A stretch of 64,000 nucleotides of DNA from Hemileia vastatrix (Eukaryota; Basidiomycota; Pucciniomycetes; Pucciniales; Zaghouaniaceae), in assembly GCA_030280995.1 (NCBI GenBank), contig JASXTE010000001.1, forward strand, positions 534,501-598,500, in the 5' to 3' direction. The notes under the pieces were generated by a model that did not search any database, was not told the origin of the DNA, and saw nothing but the letters and a program-made list of their open reading frames with translations. Shown in pieces: positions 1 to 10,848 of the stretch; position 1 is the first letter of the stretch; each line of letters begins with the position of its first letter. The position numbers and the translations under genes are program-made.

Positions 1-244
1 GAGTCGCCGTACTTTCGACACAGAAATACTCCATGCTTTCACAAGCCCTTCAAGTTTGTGAAAACTGTCGCGTGATTATTCCCCCATCCGCTTTAGGGTG
101 TGGAGGCCTAGGTGTGGGAGTGGGGCAGTTCATTATAAAAAAGAGAAATTAATAAGTGAGGAAAAAATTATTAGAAGAAGGGAAACTAGTGTGGGAAAGA
201 TGGCTCAAGCTCAACCGAGTTCGCAATTCTTATACCCGGGCATC
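1..244. other. Unassigned sequence at window edge
   Basis: No coding signal or family is recognised here. A short open frame from about 98 has no domain and no homologous copy elsewhere in the window, so I do not call it a gene. Confidence 0.4.
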
Positions 245-1015
245 TGTCACGCGCCACGTGACACTCGAGGCGAAAGCAGCTCATTAAATCAATAATATCG
301 AGTCCTAAATCTATACTCAAAGCGCAGAAAGCAATTCTCCATAGCAACTGCAATTTTCCTTTGTGTACTTACTATTTAACTACGCTAGCCTAAACTCTAA
401 ATCTAAATTAGTCAATCTCCCAATAGGGTGCCTTAGTCCTTTTCAATAAGCGACGCACAGCGCTAGGTTCAACGAAATAGTACAGTAGTAGTTTTCATTA
501 AAGTTTTGTTAATTAATTAAAAAGGGGTAAATTGAGCATGGACGGATATTTAGTGAAGAGGGTCTAAGTGTATGTTAGTAATGGTCAATGGAATGGGAAT
601 GGTGCAATGGAAGGGAGGTCAATGCGAGGAGGAACAAAGGATATAAAAGGGGTTGGGTATTTGGTTCGATATTCCTTAGAATTAAATTATAAAATCGTAT
701 TTACATTAATAGTGGTAAATCTTTAAAGTTAAAATCATTGTTATTGTATCTTTCTTTTATTTTCTCAATATTCATTTCTAAATCCTAAATCTTTGATTAT
801 TGAGTTTCCAACCCTTCGTGAGATTTAAGAATTACTATTACCTTTGAAACTAGTCTATAATTCTTCTTGAATGAACCTCGAACCTGTAGCTCTTACTTCG
901 AGTGACCTTCAAATCATTTTCTCGAATCATTCCTCTGTGCTTCGAAGAAGTCTCTAAATCCCTCATCTCACTTTCAGGAACATCCTCAACCTTGTGCGTA
1001 GGTCCTCCGGTGACA
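245..1015 (+). mobile_element. Candidate solo LTR, about 771 bp, unknown gypsy-like family
   Basis: The segment opens with TGTCACG (245-251), closely followed by its inverted copy CGTGACA (257-263), and ends with GGTGACA (1009-1015). It therefore has the TG...CA ends and short inverted termini of an LTR. A TATA-like ATATAAAAGG lies at 641-650, a plausible LTR promoter. No second copy is in the window and no target duplication is visible (GCATC before, ATATT after), so the call is tentative. The right boundary abuts a truncated family C LTR. Open frames across 850-1170 are shadows shared with the family C LTR. Confidence 0.35.
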
Positions 1016-1424
1016 ATATTAGAGGTATTTCTGAGTCTTTTGACATTTGTGCGTCTGTGTGTGTATTTAATATAGTATAAGGGAAAGAATGCAACATAGA
1101 GAGAATATATAGATTCAGTAGGATTGACTATTATTAGAGTTCTTTTATTGCTATAATAAGGCATATTCAAAGAGAGCGCTTCATGGGGGAGTAGCTGTGG
1201 TTATTAGTGCTTGTTAAGAATAGAAATATCCAGATAGTAATACTTGTTTTTCCTGATATTTAAAACTTGTCTCTCAACTTATAAACTTTCTAATCAAATA
1301 TTAGTATTACACATTATTGCACTGTCTTTAAAAATAAGAGTGGCAGGTGCTTCTTTTTAGAAATTGAAAAGAACCAACCCATCTCAAATTGTGTCTACTG
1401 CTTAGTACTTTAGAACTCTCTACA
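1016..1424 (+). repeat. 3' part of a family C LTR (truncated)
   Basis: This matches the last roughly 400 bp of the LTRs at 17521-18675, 24361-25574 and 29063-30234. It includes the same GTGTGTGTATTT tract and the terminal GAACTCTCTACA. The 5' part of the LTR is missing. It abuts coding sequence of a LINE at 1425, so it is a truncated solo LTR or a breakpoint inside the LINE. Confidence 0.8.
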
Positions 1425-1435
1425 CCAGAGGCCAT

Positions 1436-2500
1436 TGCTAACTTTCTTCTTCCCCTCTTCCAGGCGTGACTGGAGTTAGGCCACTATCCTTCTATTTGGA
1501 AAGTGGCCAAAACTATTATCATCCCAAAACCAGGCCTCCCAGACTATTCAATTCCCTCTGTGTATCATCCCATAGAACTGCTCAATACCATGGGGAAGCT
1601 TTTAGATCTATTGCTAAGTAAAAGTTTGTCTTTCCTCTTAGAGTCTGTTAATATGCTCTCTGAAACCCATTATGGTGGGAGTCCATTGAGAAATACCTCA
1701 GACGCTCTGCTGCACTTTACCACCTGGACCAAAAATCAATGGAGAAAGGGGAAGGTTGTTGGAATTCTCTCACTAGATTTCAAAGGCGCCTTTCCTTCTG
1801 TTAACCTTTCTCGATGATCCTCCATATTAAAATCTCTCCCTCTCCCCAGAGACTTGATCTCCCTGATTACCTCTTCCTTGCATGAAAGGAAGACTAGTAT
1901 TGCCTTTTTTACCTATGAATCTCCTCTCTGTTCTTTCCCCAAGGGACTTCCGCAAGGATCTCCTCTCTCTCCAATACTATATGTGCTATGTAACGCTAAT
2001 CTCTTACACCTCCCTTCCCTACCAGCCTCATCTCTAGCCCTTGGCTACATTGATGATTTTGTATAACTTTACTTCTGACACAAAACCTTGTTTGGTTGCC
2101 ACTTCCCTTTTGCACATTGGGTCAGAAGCAATCTTGTGGGGTGTCAAACATGCAGCAGTATTTGATTTATCTAAAACAAAATGGATGTTGCTAACCAAAC
2201 ATACTCCTCTACTACAGTCTCCCCCCCAGCTTATATTTGATGGCTGCTCCCTCTCTCCATCTCCCACAATTAAATGGCTGGGTGTACTACTTGACCCCCT
2301 TCTATCCTTCAAACAACATGGGAATAAGACTGTTGCCTCTGGACTACAATCTGCCGCCCTCATCCACTGCATTGCCTTGTCTGCATAGGGCATTCCCCTC
2401 AAACAATATAAGATGCTAATATCCTCTCTCATTCACTCATGCACTGACTATGCAGCTATTGTCTGGCACACCCCAAGCAAGAACTAAAGAACTACCAGGA
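1436..2500 (+). pseudogene. LINE reverse transcriptase, broken
   Basis: Fragments in successive frames show RT landmarks. A segment ending in FKGAFPSVN (about 1780-1806) is the first catalytic Asp region. LPQGSPLSPILY (about 1950-1985) is the QGSPLSP motif typical of LINE RTs. GYIDDF (about 2043-2060) is the catalytic YxDD box, still intact. Stops occur just after the first motif (about 1815) and just after YIDD (2064), followed by frameshifts. A template-priming RT is known for this family; this copy cannot make one product. The upstream boundary is truncated. Confidence 0.8.
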
Positions 2501-2899
2501 TCCTCCAAGTGGTAGACAACAAAGCCATGAGAAGAGCCTTGGGATGTTTTCGTTCCACTCCCATCCCCTTCATTTTTCATGACTCACATTCTCTCCCCTC
2601 TAAACAACGACTAGATTTAGCAGTCAATCAGGCGTGGGTGAGGCTTCTCTCAATACCCACCACCAACCCAATGGCCCACCTTGAAAAATCTATGTCACTC
2701 TCCCACCCTCCTAAAGTTCACCCCCATCACCTTCACGACCTCTCTGTCTCCAACATTTTCTTATCTTTATTCCTGTTATCCATTGATGTGCGCAACCCAC
2801 ATCCCACCCCTCCTTGGTTTCCCCCCCTGTTTTACGCGCGGGTGGATAAATCAAAGGAGAAGGCATGTGAACAATTATTTGCATCTCTCCCTTCTCCCT

Positions 2900-3540
2900 C
2901 ACACACCTCTTACTAACTTTACACTGACAGATCTAAGTCCAAGGATGGGGTTTTTGCAGCCGCCTTTGACCCTGGTCAACCTCTCCCATTTGTTGCAAGA
3001 CTCAGGGACTCAAACCTCTTCTCTGTTTTTGAAGCTGAGCTGGTGGGTATCCTCCTAGGTCTCCAACTATTTGGTTGCAAACCTTTCCACTCTACATAAA
3101 ACTCTCTTACCATTCTCACCAATAACCAAGCCATTATACGTCTCCTCTCTTCTTCTTCCCCATCCACCTCCAATGAGTCCATCTTCACATCCATCTCCTC
3201 TACTATTTGCCAGCTGTTGCGTGAAAAACCCAACTTAAAACCTCATCTCCACTGGTGCATGGGTCATCAAGGCATTCCAGGAAATGAAATAGTTGACAAG
3301 CTTGCCAATGGCTCCCACCATATGGCAGTCCCTGCTAAGTCCTTCTTATCATTTTGCTCCCTTCCCTTGTCAATATCTGCTCTAAAAACCTACCTAAAAC
3401 AACATACTAAATCTCTCTTGTTTTCCCCCAAGAAATTCTTCCCTTTGCAAATTAGGGGAAAAATTCAATCCTTCCCTCATGTTCACCATGCTTATGAGAA
3501 TCCCCAGAACCCAGGCTACTGTCTTTGAACAATGCCGTTC
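2900..3540 (+). pseudogene. LINE RNase H domain, broken
   Basis: Starting near 2917 the reading YTDRSKSKDG gives the first catalytic Asp of RNase H, followed by an E-L segment (FEAELVGI) and, in the open frame 3217-3528, HWCMGHQGIPGNEIVDKLA. That is the usual RNase H C-terminal H-Q-G-I-x-G-N-E-x-(A/V)-D-x-L-A signature. The domain follows the RT in the order expected for RNase H-containing LINEs. Frame changes near 3058 and 3217 and a stop in the Lys/Thr region break it. Confidence 0.8.
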
Positions 3541-3840
3541 TGGACATTCTCCTCTGAGACATTATTTTTTGCACTTCAAAGCCTCTGACTCCCCCTAATG
3601 CACTCTCTGCTCCCTTAATGCTCATGACACCCCAGAACATGTCTTACTGTTCTTCCCAGCTCATGCTGGCCCACGTAAAATGCTCCTTGTCCATTCCAGA
3701 GAGCATAAAATCCCTTTCACTACTGCTGCCCTTCTCTCCCCCTCTCCCATCATATCTCAGGTCACTCTTTTCTTAATTAATACACAAAGATTACCTCACA
3801 ATTCTCCCCTCCCGCTACCTCTTTCTCATTAGCCTCACTC

Positions 3841-4240
3841 TTAATGCCATTATTGTCGCTTATCCCTATGCCAGCCAAACTACTTGTACCTATTTTATAT
3901 GTTCTTCTTTCCTTCATGCCCCTTGTTTGGTGAGATTGTAAAAAAAATAGTAAGATATCCCTGCTGGTGATATTGTTATGTAAATAGCCTAAGCACTTAA
4001 AAATTGTGTATAAGACCTGTAAGAATGCATATTACTTTTCTCCAGTTCTTCTCAGAGTAAAGTTACTGAAGTGGTTCTTACAGGTTATAGGCTTCCCGTT
4101 CTAAAGAACATGTCCTTTGCCATACTGTGCTAGTCACACACAAAAGTGTTGTATTTGATTGACTGAGTTTATCTCTTGACCCTGCTATAGAGTGTTAAAA
4201 CTTTCACCATTGACTATCGACCAAATCATCCCTAACTAAG
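3841..4240 (+). other. Gap between LINE and copia gag; possible LTR/leader remnant
   Basis: There is no gene. TGTTATG at 3974 and TTCTTACA ending at 4082 could be the ends of a very short or truncated copia LTR, followed by a leader to the gag ATG at 4241. No second copy exists in the window to confirm it. Confidence 0.3.
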
Positions 4241-5340
4241 ATGACCCCTTCCCCTTCCTCATTGAACATTCCTGATCCCTTCAAACCCAAACCAAAAATT
4301 CAGTGAGAACAACCCGCTCATGTCGCTAAATACACCTCTTCATCATCTACTTCTCAATCAACCCCCTTCACCCCTTGACCAACTCCACCTCCTCCAGACT
4401 CATCCTTTTCCAGTTCCTCCCCACCTGAATCATCTACTTCATCAAATCCCAGAGCTGCTAGTCTGGAACCTTCATCCAACTACTCATCCATCATGTCAAT
4501 GCCTGCTCCCATCCAGCTGGAAAGTTATTGTGGTGAACTAAGTCACTTCTTCCTTGGTCAAGTTATCAGTGCTTTCAGCAAAATTGAAAAACTTGAAGAA
4601 GAGGGTGGAACCTGGATTGAATGGTGCAAAAATGTTATGGTTGCCATGTGTCAATAGATTGGCTCAACCTCTAATGCCACAACCAAAAGAGAATTTTCAA
4701 CTCCACTTTCCAATTTTGAGGATCACATGGGTTGGACAATAGTCTTCAACTTGTTAAATGGAATGTTTCATACCTTCATTGAGGAGGATTCCAATTGTTA
4801 TGATGCCTTTATGGCTTTATTGGAACAATTAAAGCCATCCACACAAACCCTCCAGTCAAAACTCTTTTGTGAACTCCTAGGTGTATGACAAAGCTCATAT
4901 GTGAACATGCCAGCTCACCTTGACAAGGTAAAAACCATTCTTGGGTGAATAAAATGGTAAAACTTCTCTTTCATGGACAACATGATGTTGTCAGTGTGTA
5001 CCCACTTTCTACTTCTGGATGCAGCAGACAACATCTTTCAATCTGTCAACAAACATTTTGAAACCCAAAACTTCAGCACTCAACCTGACTCAAAATTGAT
5101 GATCAAGGCATTAAAAAAACTCTGCTTCTTCAATTGAAAGGCCAACATCCCTCTACACTTTGAATACATCTCTATGTACCGAGGTTTATGCTATGGCATT
5201 CTGCCCTTGTCAAATGGAACTTACTGTCCACCCAATGCCAGGCCACAAGTCAAAGGATGTGATTTATGCGTCTCCACTGTGAACAAGACTTATCATTGTC
5301 TGTATAATCCAGATGGTCTGGTCTTTGTGTGAGGCTAAAC
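4241..5340 (+). pseudogene. Ty1/copia gag, broken
   Basis: From ATG 4241 a Ser/Pro/Thr-rich N-terminus leads to a helical region containing KIEKLEEEGGTWIEWCKNV (about 4570-4630), which resembles the gag start of copia elements (a 'W...W' polypeptide of the UBN2 type). The same frame runs to about 5330 with at least eight in-frame stops. A Cys/His segment near 5210-5290 may be the nucleocapsid remnant. It is placed directly upstream of a copia protease and integrase, which supports the call. The gene is not functional. Confidence 0.6.
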
Positions 5341-5515
5341 TGAAATTGGCCAAACCAATTTTAGAGCATTTAAAATGGCAAACTTGACCCACTTGCCAAC
5401 CACAAGCTTCCACATCATCTTCATGATTCACAGAATTAGACTCTGCTAATGTTGAAGCCCTTGCAGCTTCCCTTGATGGCATTGAGCCGGGTAATGAAGA
5501 ATGGCTATCTGATCA

Positions 5516-5877
5516 CCTTTTAGCACTTGATGGTGTCCTTGATTCAGGTTCCACTCACCATGTTACAGGAAATGTAAGGCTACTGTCTAATTTACAATGC
5601 ATATCACCAATCAGAGTTAATGTAGCCACTTATTCCATCCCTACTTTTATTACTGGCATTGGGGACATAGTGATTTCAGGTGTAAAAGGAAAAAAATTAG
5701 TACTCCATAATGTTGTCTACTGCAAAAAAGCTCTACAAAATTTAATCTATCTTTTGGATATCATTGTGAACATGGATTGTCGTATGCTTTATGATACCAA
5801 CAACAATATTATTTTATCCTTAAATTCAACTCCAATTTCTTTTTCTACACTTATTAAAAACAAAACAAATGGATAAT
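5516..5877 (+). pseudogene. Ty1/copia aspartic protease and start of GAG-pre-integrase
   Basis: The translated motif LDSGSTHHVTGN (about 5533-5568) is the characteristic copia protease active site (D-S-G-S/A-T/S-x-H). Downstream, 5670-5876 gives a hydrophobic beta-rich stretch ending at a stop, as in copia proteases. It joins to the integrase zinc region after a gap of about 170 bp of low-complexity sequence (5878-6045). Confidence 0.8.
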
Positions 5878-6039
5878 AAAAACTATAAAACCGGTAAATA
5901 ACACAAAATATATTGTCAGCACCCCTACCTTTTGCAACATAGATATGCTTGTTTCTTCCCCTTATTCTCATTTTCCGCTTGCACCTTTTGTCCCTTTCCC
6001 TTCATTCTCTTCTATTCCTTACCCTGATGCTCTGGTTAA

Positions 6040-7020
6040 CTCCCTTCTTTACTGACATCAATGTTTGGGCTATGCAAGCATCTGTGTACTGAAGAAAATG
6101 ATGAAGGCAAAATGTTGTGATGAACTACCTTTGGAAATACCAACAGTAAAATTCTTCTGTGATGTTTGTGCAGTAGCAAAGGGAATGAAACATCAAACGG
6201 CAGTTATGTCGAACTGGGATTTCAACTTAATGGAATTGGTTGTTTCCAATGTGATTGGTCCCCTACCTGATGTTGCATCAAATGAAAAAATATATGTGGT
6301 ACTTTTTCATGAAGCTTTTTCCACCTATGGTTAAGTATTTGTTGTTTTCTAAAAAAGCAAAGTTTTGAATTCCTTTATTGACTTCAAAAACCTTCTTGAA
6401 AATTTCACTGAGAAAAAGATAAAAATTTTATGTACCAATAATGGCAGTGAATACTACATCAGAAAGTTTAGTGATTATCTGTCTTCTGCCAGTAATTTTC
6501 ACAAACACTCAATGCCATATCATCATGGCCAAAATAGTTCTGCCAAATGTTTCAACAGAACAATTGGCGATATGGTAAAGGCTGTCATAGTCAGTAGTGG
6601 TTCTGATAAGGTCATGTGGAATTTTGCTTATCTGTGGGAATCCTAAATTCACAATTGAATTCCCAATATCAAGACTGCTGACAAAACACTGTATGTAATC
6701 ATTTTTTAAAAAAAGCCACAAATTGGAAATTTCAAAGTGTTTAGTGAGTTGGAATAATTCCATATTCCACAAGAGAAACACAACAAACTTTATCACAGAA
6801 GCATACAGGCACATGTTGTTGGTTTTTCTAATGGTGGAAATGGCTGGATCTTTTAATTTCAAGAAAAAAAGAAGTTTATTGCTTCAGCCATGGCAACTTT
6901 TTAAGGTGAAGTTCCAAATGTTTTACCTGCTTTTCAAAACAGCCACGTCAACAAAGGTGCCATCTCTAATATTTTGAATTTGTTAATCTTGGACAACTTC
7001 TCAGCTGAAGACACACTCAC
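6040..7020 (+). pseudogene. Ty1/copia integrase, broken
   Basis: The GAG-pre-integrase/zinc part appears at 6065-6200 (LGYASICVLKK... and CDVCAVAKGMKHQ). The catalytic core follows at 6210-6646, with a TNNGSEY segment where copia integrases have T-D-N-G-x-E-(F/Y), so the second catalytic Asp is now Asn. HHGQNSSAKCFNR stands where H-x-G-x-A-E-x-x-N-R is expected, so the catalytic Glu is now Lys. The post-core segment with FLGFSNGGNGW is readable across two frames at 6815-6880. Frameshifts and stops at 6333, 6644 and 6975 end it. Confidence 0.8.
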
Positions 7021-8110
7021 AGCACAGGATATCTGTCGGTCAGTCGTCTAGAAGAAGGTAAGAAAAATAGGAGAAAAAGGAGGAGAGAAGGAGGAGGATA
7101 AGAGAAAATAAAAGAAATAATTTATAATAATATATTTAATTTATTTAAGAGGGAAACAACGGCAAGCAACTTTGAGAGATGACAAAAACTTAGAATTTAT
7201 TAATAATAATATTATTCAATGTAAGGGTTCTGCGCGGCAAACACTTTTTATTACTATCAGACTTAAAGCAACCTTTAATTTGTTATATAGACTTTTAATT
7301 AGAATTGTATTACTAATAAAAAAAATATAAACGTAGTAAAATAGTATTTAATTTATTGAGTGTATAATAAGTGATGAGGCTACAGGGGATTATCCAAGGC
7401 CCTTTTATAGGCAATGGGTCCTCTGAAGAGCTACTATATTTGTAAATACAATGATTAGAATAGAATAAAACAAATATATCAAAGAGTAAATGAAACATAA
7501 CAATGTAGAGAAAAACATGAAACAAATAATTAAAACCCCAATTAAGAATCCAATTTCCCCGCCATTAATTCCCAAATCAGTAAGTAAAAATAGTGAATAA
7601 CTAAACAAGATTGGAACATAGGAACTATGAGAAAAATAATTCCAAACAGATGGTACAGTCTGATTTAAGGATATTTTTAAGTGAAACAAAAAAATACTTT
7701 GACGCAACAAAACATGTAATTAATCTCAATTTAGTATAAATTAATTAATTGGTTTTTCCTGACACAATTAAGGGTCAAAAGAAGCGTCATTAATTATTGT
7801 TTAGTATTATATTAAAGGTGTTATTTAATATATAAATTTAAATAATTAATTTAAATATATTATAAGTCAATTTTACACTTATAATTATAATATATGTTTT
7901 TTCAATTAATTAAATATAAATTTATAATTATTAAATACATAAAAATGCGCCATGATTTGTAGAATATATTATATTATGTTCAACTTAACTGTATATAAAA
8001 ATTTATATAACCAATAAATTTAATGTAATACTTGTATATAATAAAATACTTATATAATTTAATTATGCAATAAAATATTAAGTTATATTCATTAAATACA
8101 ATTCTTACCC
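7021..8110. other. AT-rich insert or expanded linker inside the copia element
   Basis: Between the copia integrase C-terminus and the start of its RT lie about 1.1 kb of very AT-rich sequence with no domain. An open minus-strand frame at 7405-7710 is rich in Phe/Leu/Ile as expected from AT-rich DNA and is not supported as a gene. The stretch could be a decayed insertion; I found no target duplication. Confidence 0.4.
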
Positions 8111-8281
8111 ACTCTTTCAGGTTTTATAAGTTACATATCATTTACTGGACTCCTGGAATAGCCTGGCTGACAATATCCTGGTAGACCATATTGAAAATAA
8201 TGAATTAGAGCTATTGGAATGCTTGCCCAGAACTTTTAAAAAGGTATGTAAAAGACCTGATGCCCTTAAATGGAAACTCAT
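8111..8281 (+). pseudogene. Start of copia reverse transcriptase region
   Basis: Near 8228-8280 one frame reads PRTFKKVCKRPDALKWKL, which fits the copia pre-RT motif P-x-T-(Y/F)-x-x-A-x-x-x-P-D-A-x-x-W. It stops abruptly at the TGTAGAC start of the family B LTR at 8282. The matching RNase H region resumes at 17382 on the far side of that element, but the RT catalytic region between them is missing. Confidence 0.55.
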
Positions 8282-8911
8282 TGTAGACAATCATATAGTA
8301 CTAGCTACAAGCCTTGACCAAGGGAGTTGGAGAAAAACCAGAGAGAAAATCCCCTGTCCCTTTAGAAAAATAGAGTGAGATTTACTTGCTAAAGTAAGTT
8401 GGTTCCTGTTTTGCTAAAGCTCCTTTTTAACACACTTGACTGCTTGATGAGCCAAGAAAGTAGTCCCCAGATAGACTACCAGACCAAAGAACTGAAATGT
8501 AGAACAATGTCCACACCAGAGACAGCAAAGATACTTGATGTAGGCTGCAAATCCACACCAGAGACAGCAATAATACTTGCTATAGCTTGCAAGACTCTTA
8601 ATGGTAGTAAGAAGTTAACCCTAAGACTTAATGTTAGCCTGTAAAACACAAAAAAAAATGAAACAGCTATCTTTTAGAAATGAAAAATGAGAAAATCATC
8701 TTTTTAAAGCTTGGAATGTGAAAAATATCATCAAGACATCAAGTATAGAGAACAACCCGGGTATCCAATGGTATTACCTACATACCCATAGTCCTAAATT
8801 CACTGGTTAAAACCAAAAAAACATGTAATTATTTGACCAATTTTAATTAAGACATACACAAACAGCGCCAAACAGACAAACAAAGGCCTCTGCCAATGTT
8901 GGAAGACCACA
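8282..8911 (-). repeat. 3' LTR of element B' (internally deleted)
   Basis: It starts TGTAGACAATC and ends GGAAGACCACA, as do the LTRs of element B. It is about 630 bp instead of about 1.09 kb because the middle is missing. It carries the tandem 42-bp duplication seen in the family B LTRs (two successive copies beginning TCCACACCAGAGACAGCAA, from about 8509 and 8551). Confidence 0.9.
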
Positions 8912-8929
8912 TCCTCCCTCCAATTGAGA

Positions 8930-10200
8930 ATGTCTACCTTCTCCTTCATCACATCCACCAATTTCAGCTTTCTTTCAACATGGGCCCTTGCCAATAATGT
9001 ATTGAAAATAATCTGATCTGCGTAATCACACCACCAGCTCATCCATACAGAGCCTCCTGTGATGTCTTCCAATCCAGAAAGAAAACTTTCTACAGACCTG
9101 GCTCATTATCATCTTCAAGAGCTTCACCTCCACCTCAACCTGGTCCATCTTCCACCACCACCAAAAGATCCAGGCCATCCATCCTGATACCCAGATTTCT
9201 CAAAAAACTACACCCTCAAAAAAAGTGCCAACACCACTACAGCAACCACTTCCACCATGCTTGGTCCATCTGATGGTAAAAAACTTTTATTCCTTCCTTC
9301 TACTTTTAAAACTGATGACTTCTCAGTTCCTCCATCTTCTGACAGTGATGATGACAATGTAGGATCTGTTAAGACAATAGAAGCTAATCTCACATTTATC
9401 CACGTGGCATCTCAATCTCAAGATAACTCAGAACTCGACAATAAAAACTCACAAGAAGGGACTGATAGTGAATATTATTCTCTCATGGATTACAATGAAG
9501 ATAAGCACATAAAGAATATAAGCGACATTATAGATAAAAAGGTAAAAGTATTAAGGTGGTAATGTAAGATAAAAACTAAGCACTGTACATTAAGAAAAGC
9601 AATAAAAGCTATACATAAGAAAAGGAAGAAAACTATTAACCTTGCATATTATCAGAACAAATTTATATTTAAAAGTAAAAAGATAAATAAGCGCAAAGCT
9701 ATAGATGTAGGAAAGTTAAATGTAAAAAGGATAAAAGGTATAGACACTATGTGGAAGAGTTTAAATCCAAAAGCACTTAATTGCTATTTAAAATGTTGTA
9801 AGGGAAAAGCGCATCATGTGCATTTTTACTCAAAGATATATAAGTACAGATGATCTTGTTAAGTAGTCAGTTAGTAAGAATATTTTTGTGAATAATTATT
9901 TATTGAAATCTGTTTATATTTGAAGTAATAAATTAACAATCTTTAAGATTAAATCATCAATTTAATAGGATCCATTGAACAACCAACACCTAACCACTTG
10001 CCCATCATTAAGGCCAAGTTCCAAACACACTCCACTGAACAAAAACACCTTCTACTAAGCTACATCAAATCCACTCCTGCTAAAAATCTACAGGACCTTA
10101 AGAAAAGGAAACACCTCATCCACCAGTTCAAGACTAATGCTGAAAACTTTGTTTCATCTCTTGATTCTCTTCTGCCACTTAACTCTTTATTGAACTTTTG
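8930..10200 (+). pseudogene. Antisense gene 1 of element B' (Zn2Cys6-type), broken
   Basis: This gene runs opposite to gag-pol, from an ATG at 8930, 18 bp inside the 3' LTR. Aligned to the copy in element B (43711-44381), frames from 8993 to 9100 show Cys at cluster positions 1, 2, 3 and 4 (C-Q-x-C, IENNLIC, SCDV), whereas positions 5 and 6 have become Phe. The B copy keeps 1, 3, 5 and 6. Downstream are an acidic Ser-rich stretch and, at 9998-10200, a basic helical domain with LIHQFK shared with B. The gene is interrupted by a 599-bp insertion at 9367-9965 and by stops. A DNA-binding role is inferred from the cluster only. Confidence 0.65.
9367..9965. mobile_element. 599-bp insertion with 7-bp target duplication
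   Basis: TAGGATC occurs directly before (9360-9366) and after (9966-9972) this segment, while element B has a single TAGGATC at the homologous place (44155-44161). The insert begins TGTTAAGAC and ends CAATTTAA. It has no long open frame that is convincing. The duplication could be read as 5, 6 or 7 bp. Its ends are not clearly inverted, so it may be a solo LTR with decayed ends or a small DNA element. Confidence 0.7.
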
Positions 10201-10265
10201 ACTTAGAAATGAAATTCTTGACCACTCTCCAGGCTTCCTGAATGTAGCCAATCATAAGAAATTAC

Positions 10266-10695
10266 TCAGTTTACAGTCTTGGGGTACTCATCCTCAGTTT
10301 TAAGTCTTGGGGGACTAACAGCCCTTGTTTTATAGTCTTGGGGGACTCAAAACCCTCATTTTATAGTCTTGGGGGACTCAAAACCTTAATCAAAAAGACA
10401 GAACCAGAGATCAAACCATTAAAGACCAAAGAAAGTAAACTAACATTCTATGGTAACTGTTCCACAGAGAAGCCAGCTCATCAGTTACCCCCACACTTTA
10501 CTTAACTAAATTCAGAGACTTCCCCTTTGGATGCCCTCTGCCAGAATTACACCAACACCACATTATCAGTTTATAGTCCTGAAGAACTCAACCATCAAAC
10601 CATCCTCAGTTTATAGTCTTGAGGGAATATACCATTATTCAGTTTAAAGTCTTGATGGAATGACTACAGTGTTCAGTTTAAAGTCTTGACGGACT
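10266..10695 (+). repeat. Array of a ~22-bp motif in element B'
   Basis: At least eight copies of a motif with core GTTTAAAGTCTTGGGGGACT lie between antisense genes 1 and 2 (about 10268, 10294, 10322, 10353, 10568, 10606, 10638, 10672), with irregular spacing and point differences. A hairpin module (GGTAACTG 10452-10459 and CAGTTACC 10482-10489) is embedded in it. The same array is at 44440-44935 in element B. Confidence 0.85.
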
Positions 10696-10848
10696 TTCCA
10701 AACTTTACATTAAAAGGACAAAACCAATTCCATGCAAAATGCTCTGCAACCAACCTACTGAACTTCCATCTTCTCTTCATCATCTACCCATCACTGATAA
10801 AAATTTTCTTTATCTCTTTTTTCTTCATTGTTGTCTCATCACAGATTA

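Larger units (their letters stand above)
1425..3840 (+). mobile_element. Decayed non-LTR retrotransposon (LINE) remnant
   Basis: The remnant holds the 3' half of a LINE ORF2: reverse transcriptase, linker, RNase H, then C-terminal sequence. The endonuclease half is absent; it was cut off at the junction with the LTR fragment at 1424. The order RT then RNase H, with a His-rich GHQGIPGNE motif, fits RNase H-bearing fungal LINEs of the Tad1/I type. Many stops and frameshifts mean it is dead. The 3' end is uncertain, as no clear poly-A tail or target duplication was found. Confidence 0.75.

Noticed and set aside
850..1170. Minus-strand frame of 106 codons
   Set aside because: It crosses the junction between the candidate LTR and the family C LTR fragment; its start half recurs in the LTR at 29780-29980.
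7405..7710. Hydrophobic minus-strand frame resembling a membrane protein
   Set aside because: The composition is what AT-rich DNA gives; there is no homologue in the window and no start or splice context.
7058..8119. Intron in the copia element (GTAAG near 7058, TTTCAG near 8119)
   Set aside because: Over 1 kb is long for this genome's introns (68 bp in antisense gene 2), and an intron in the sense strand would not survive retrotransposition.
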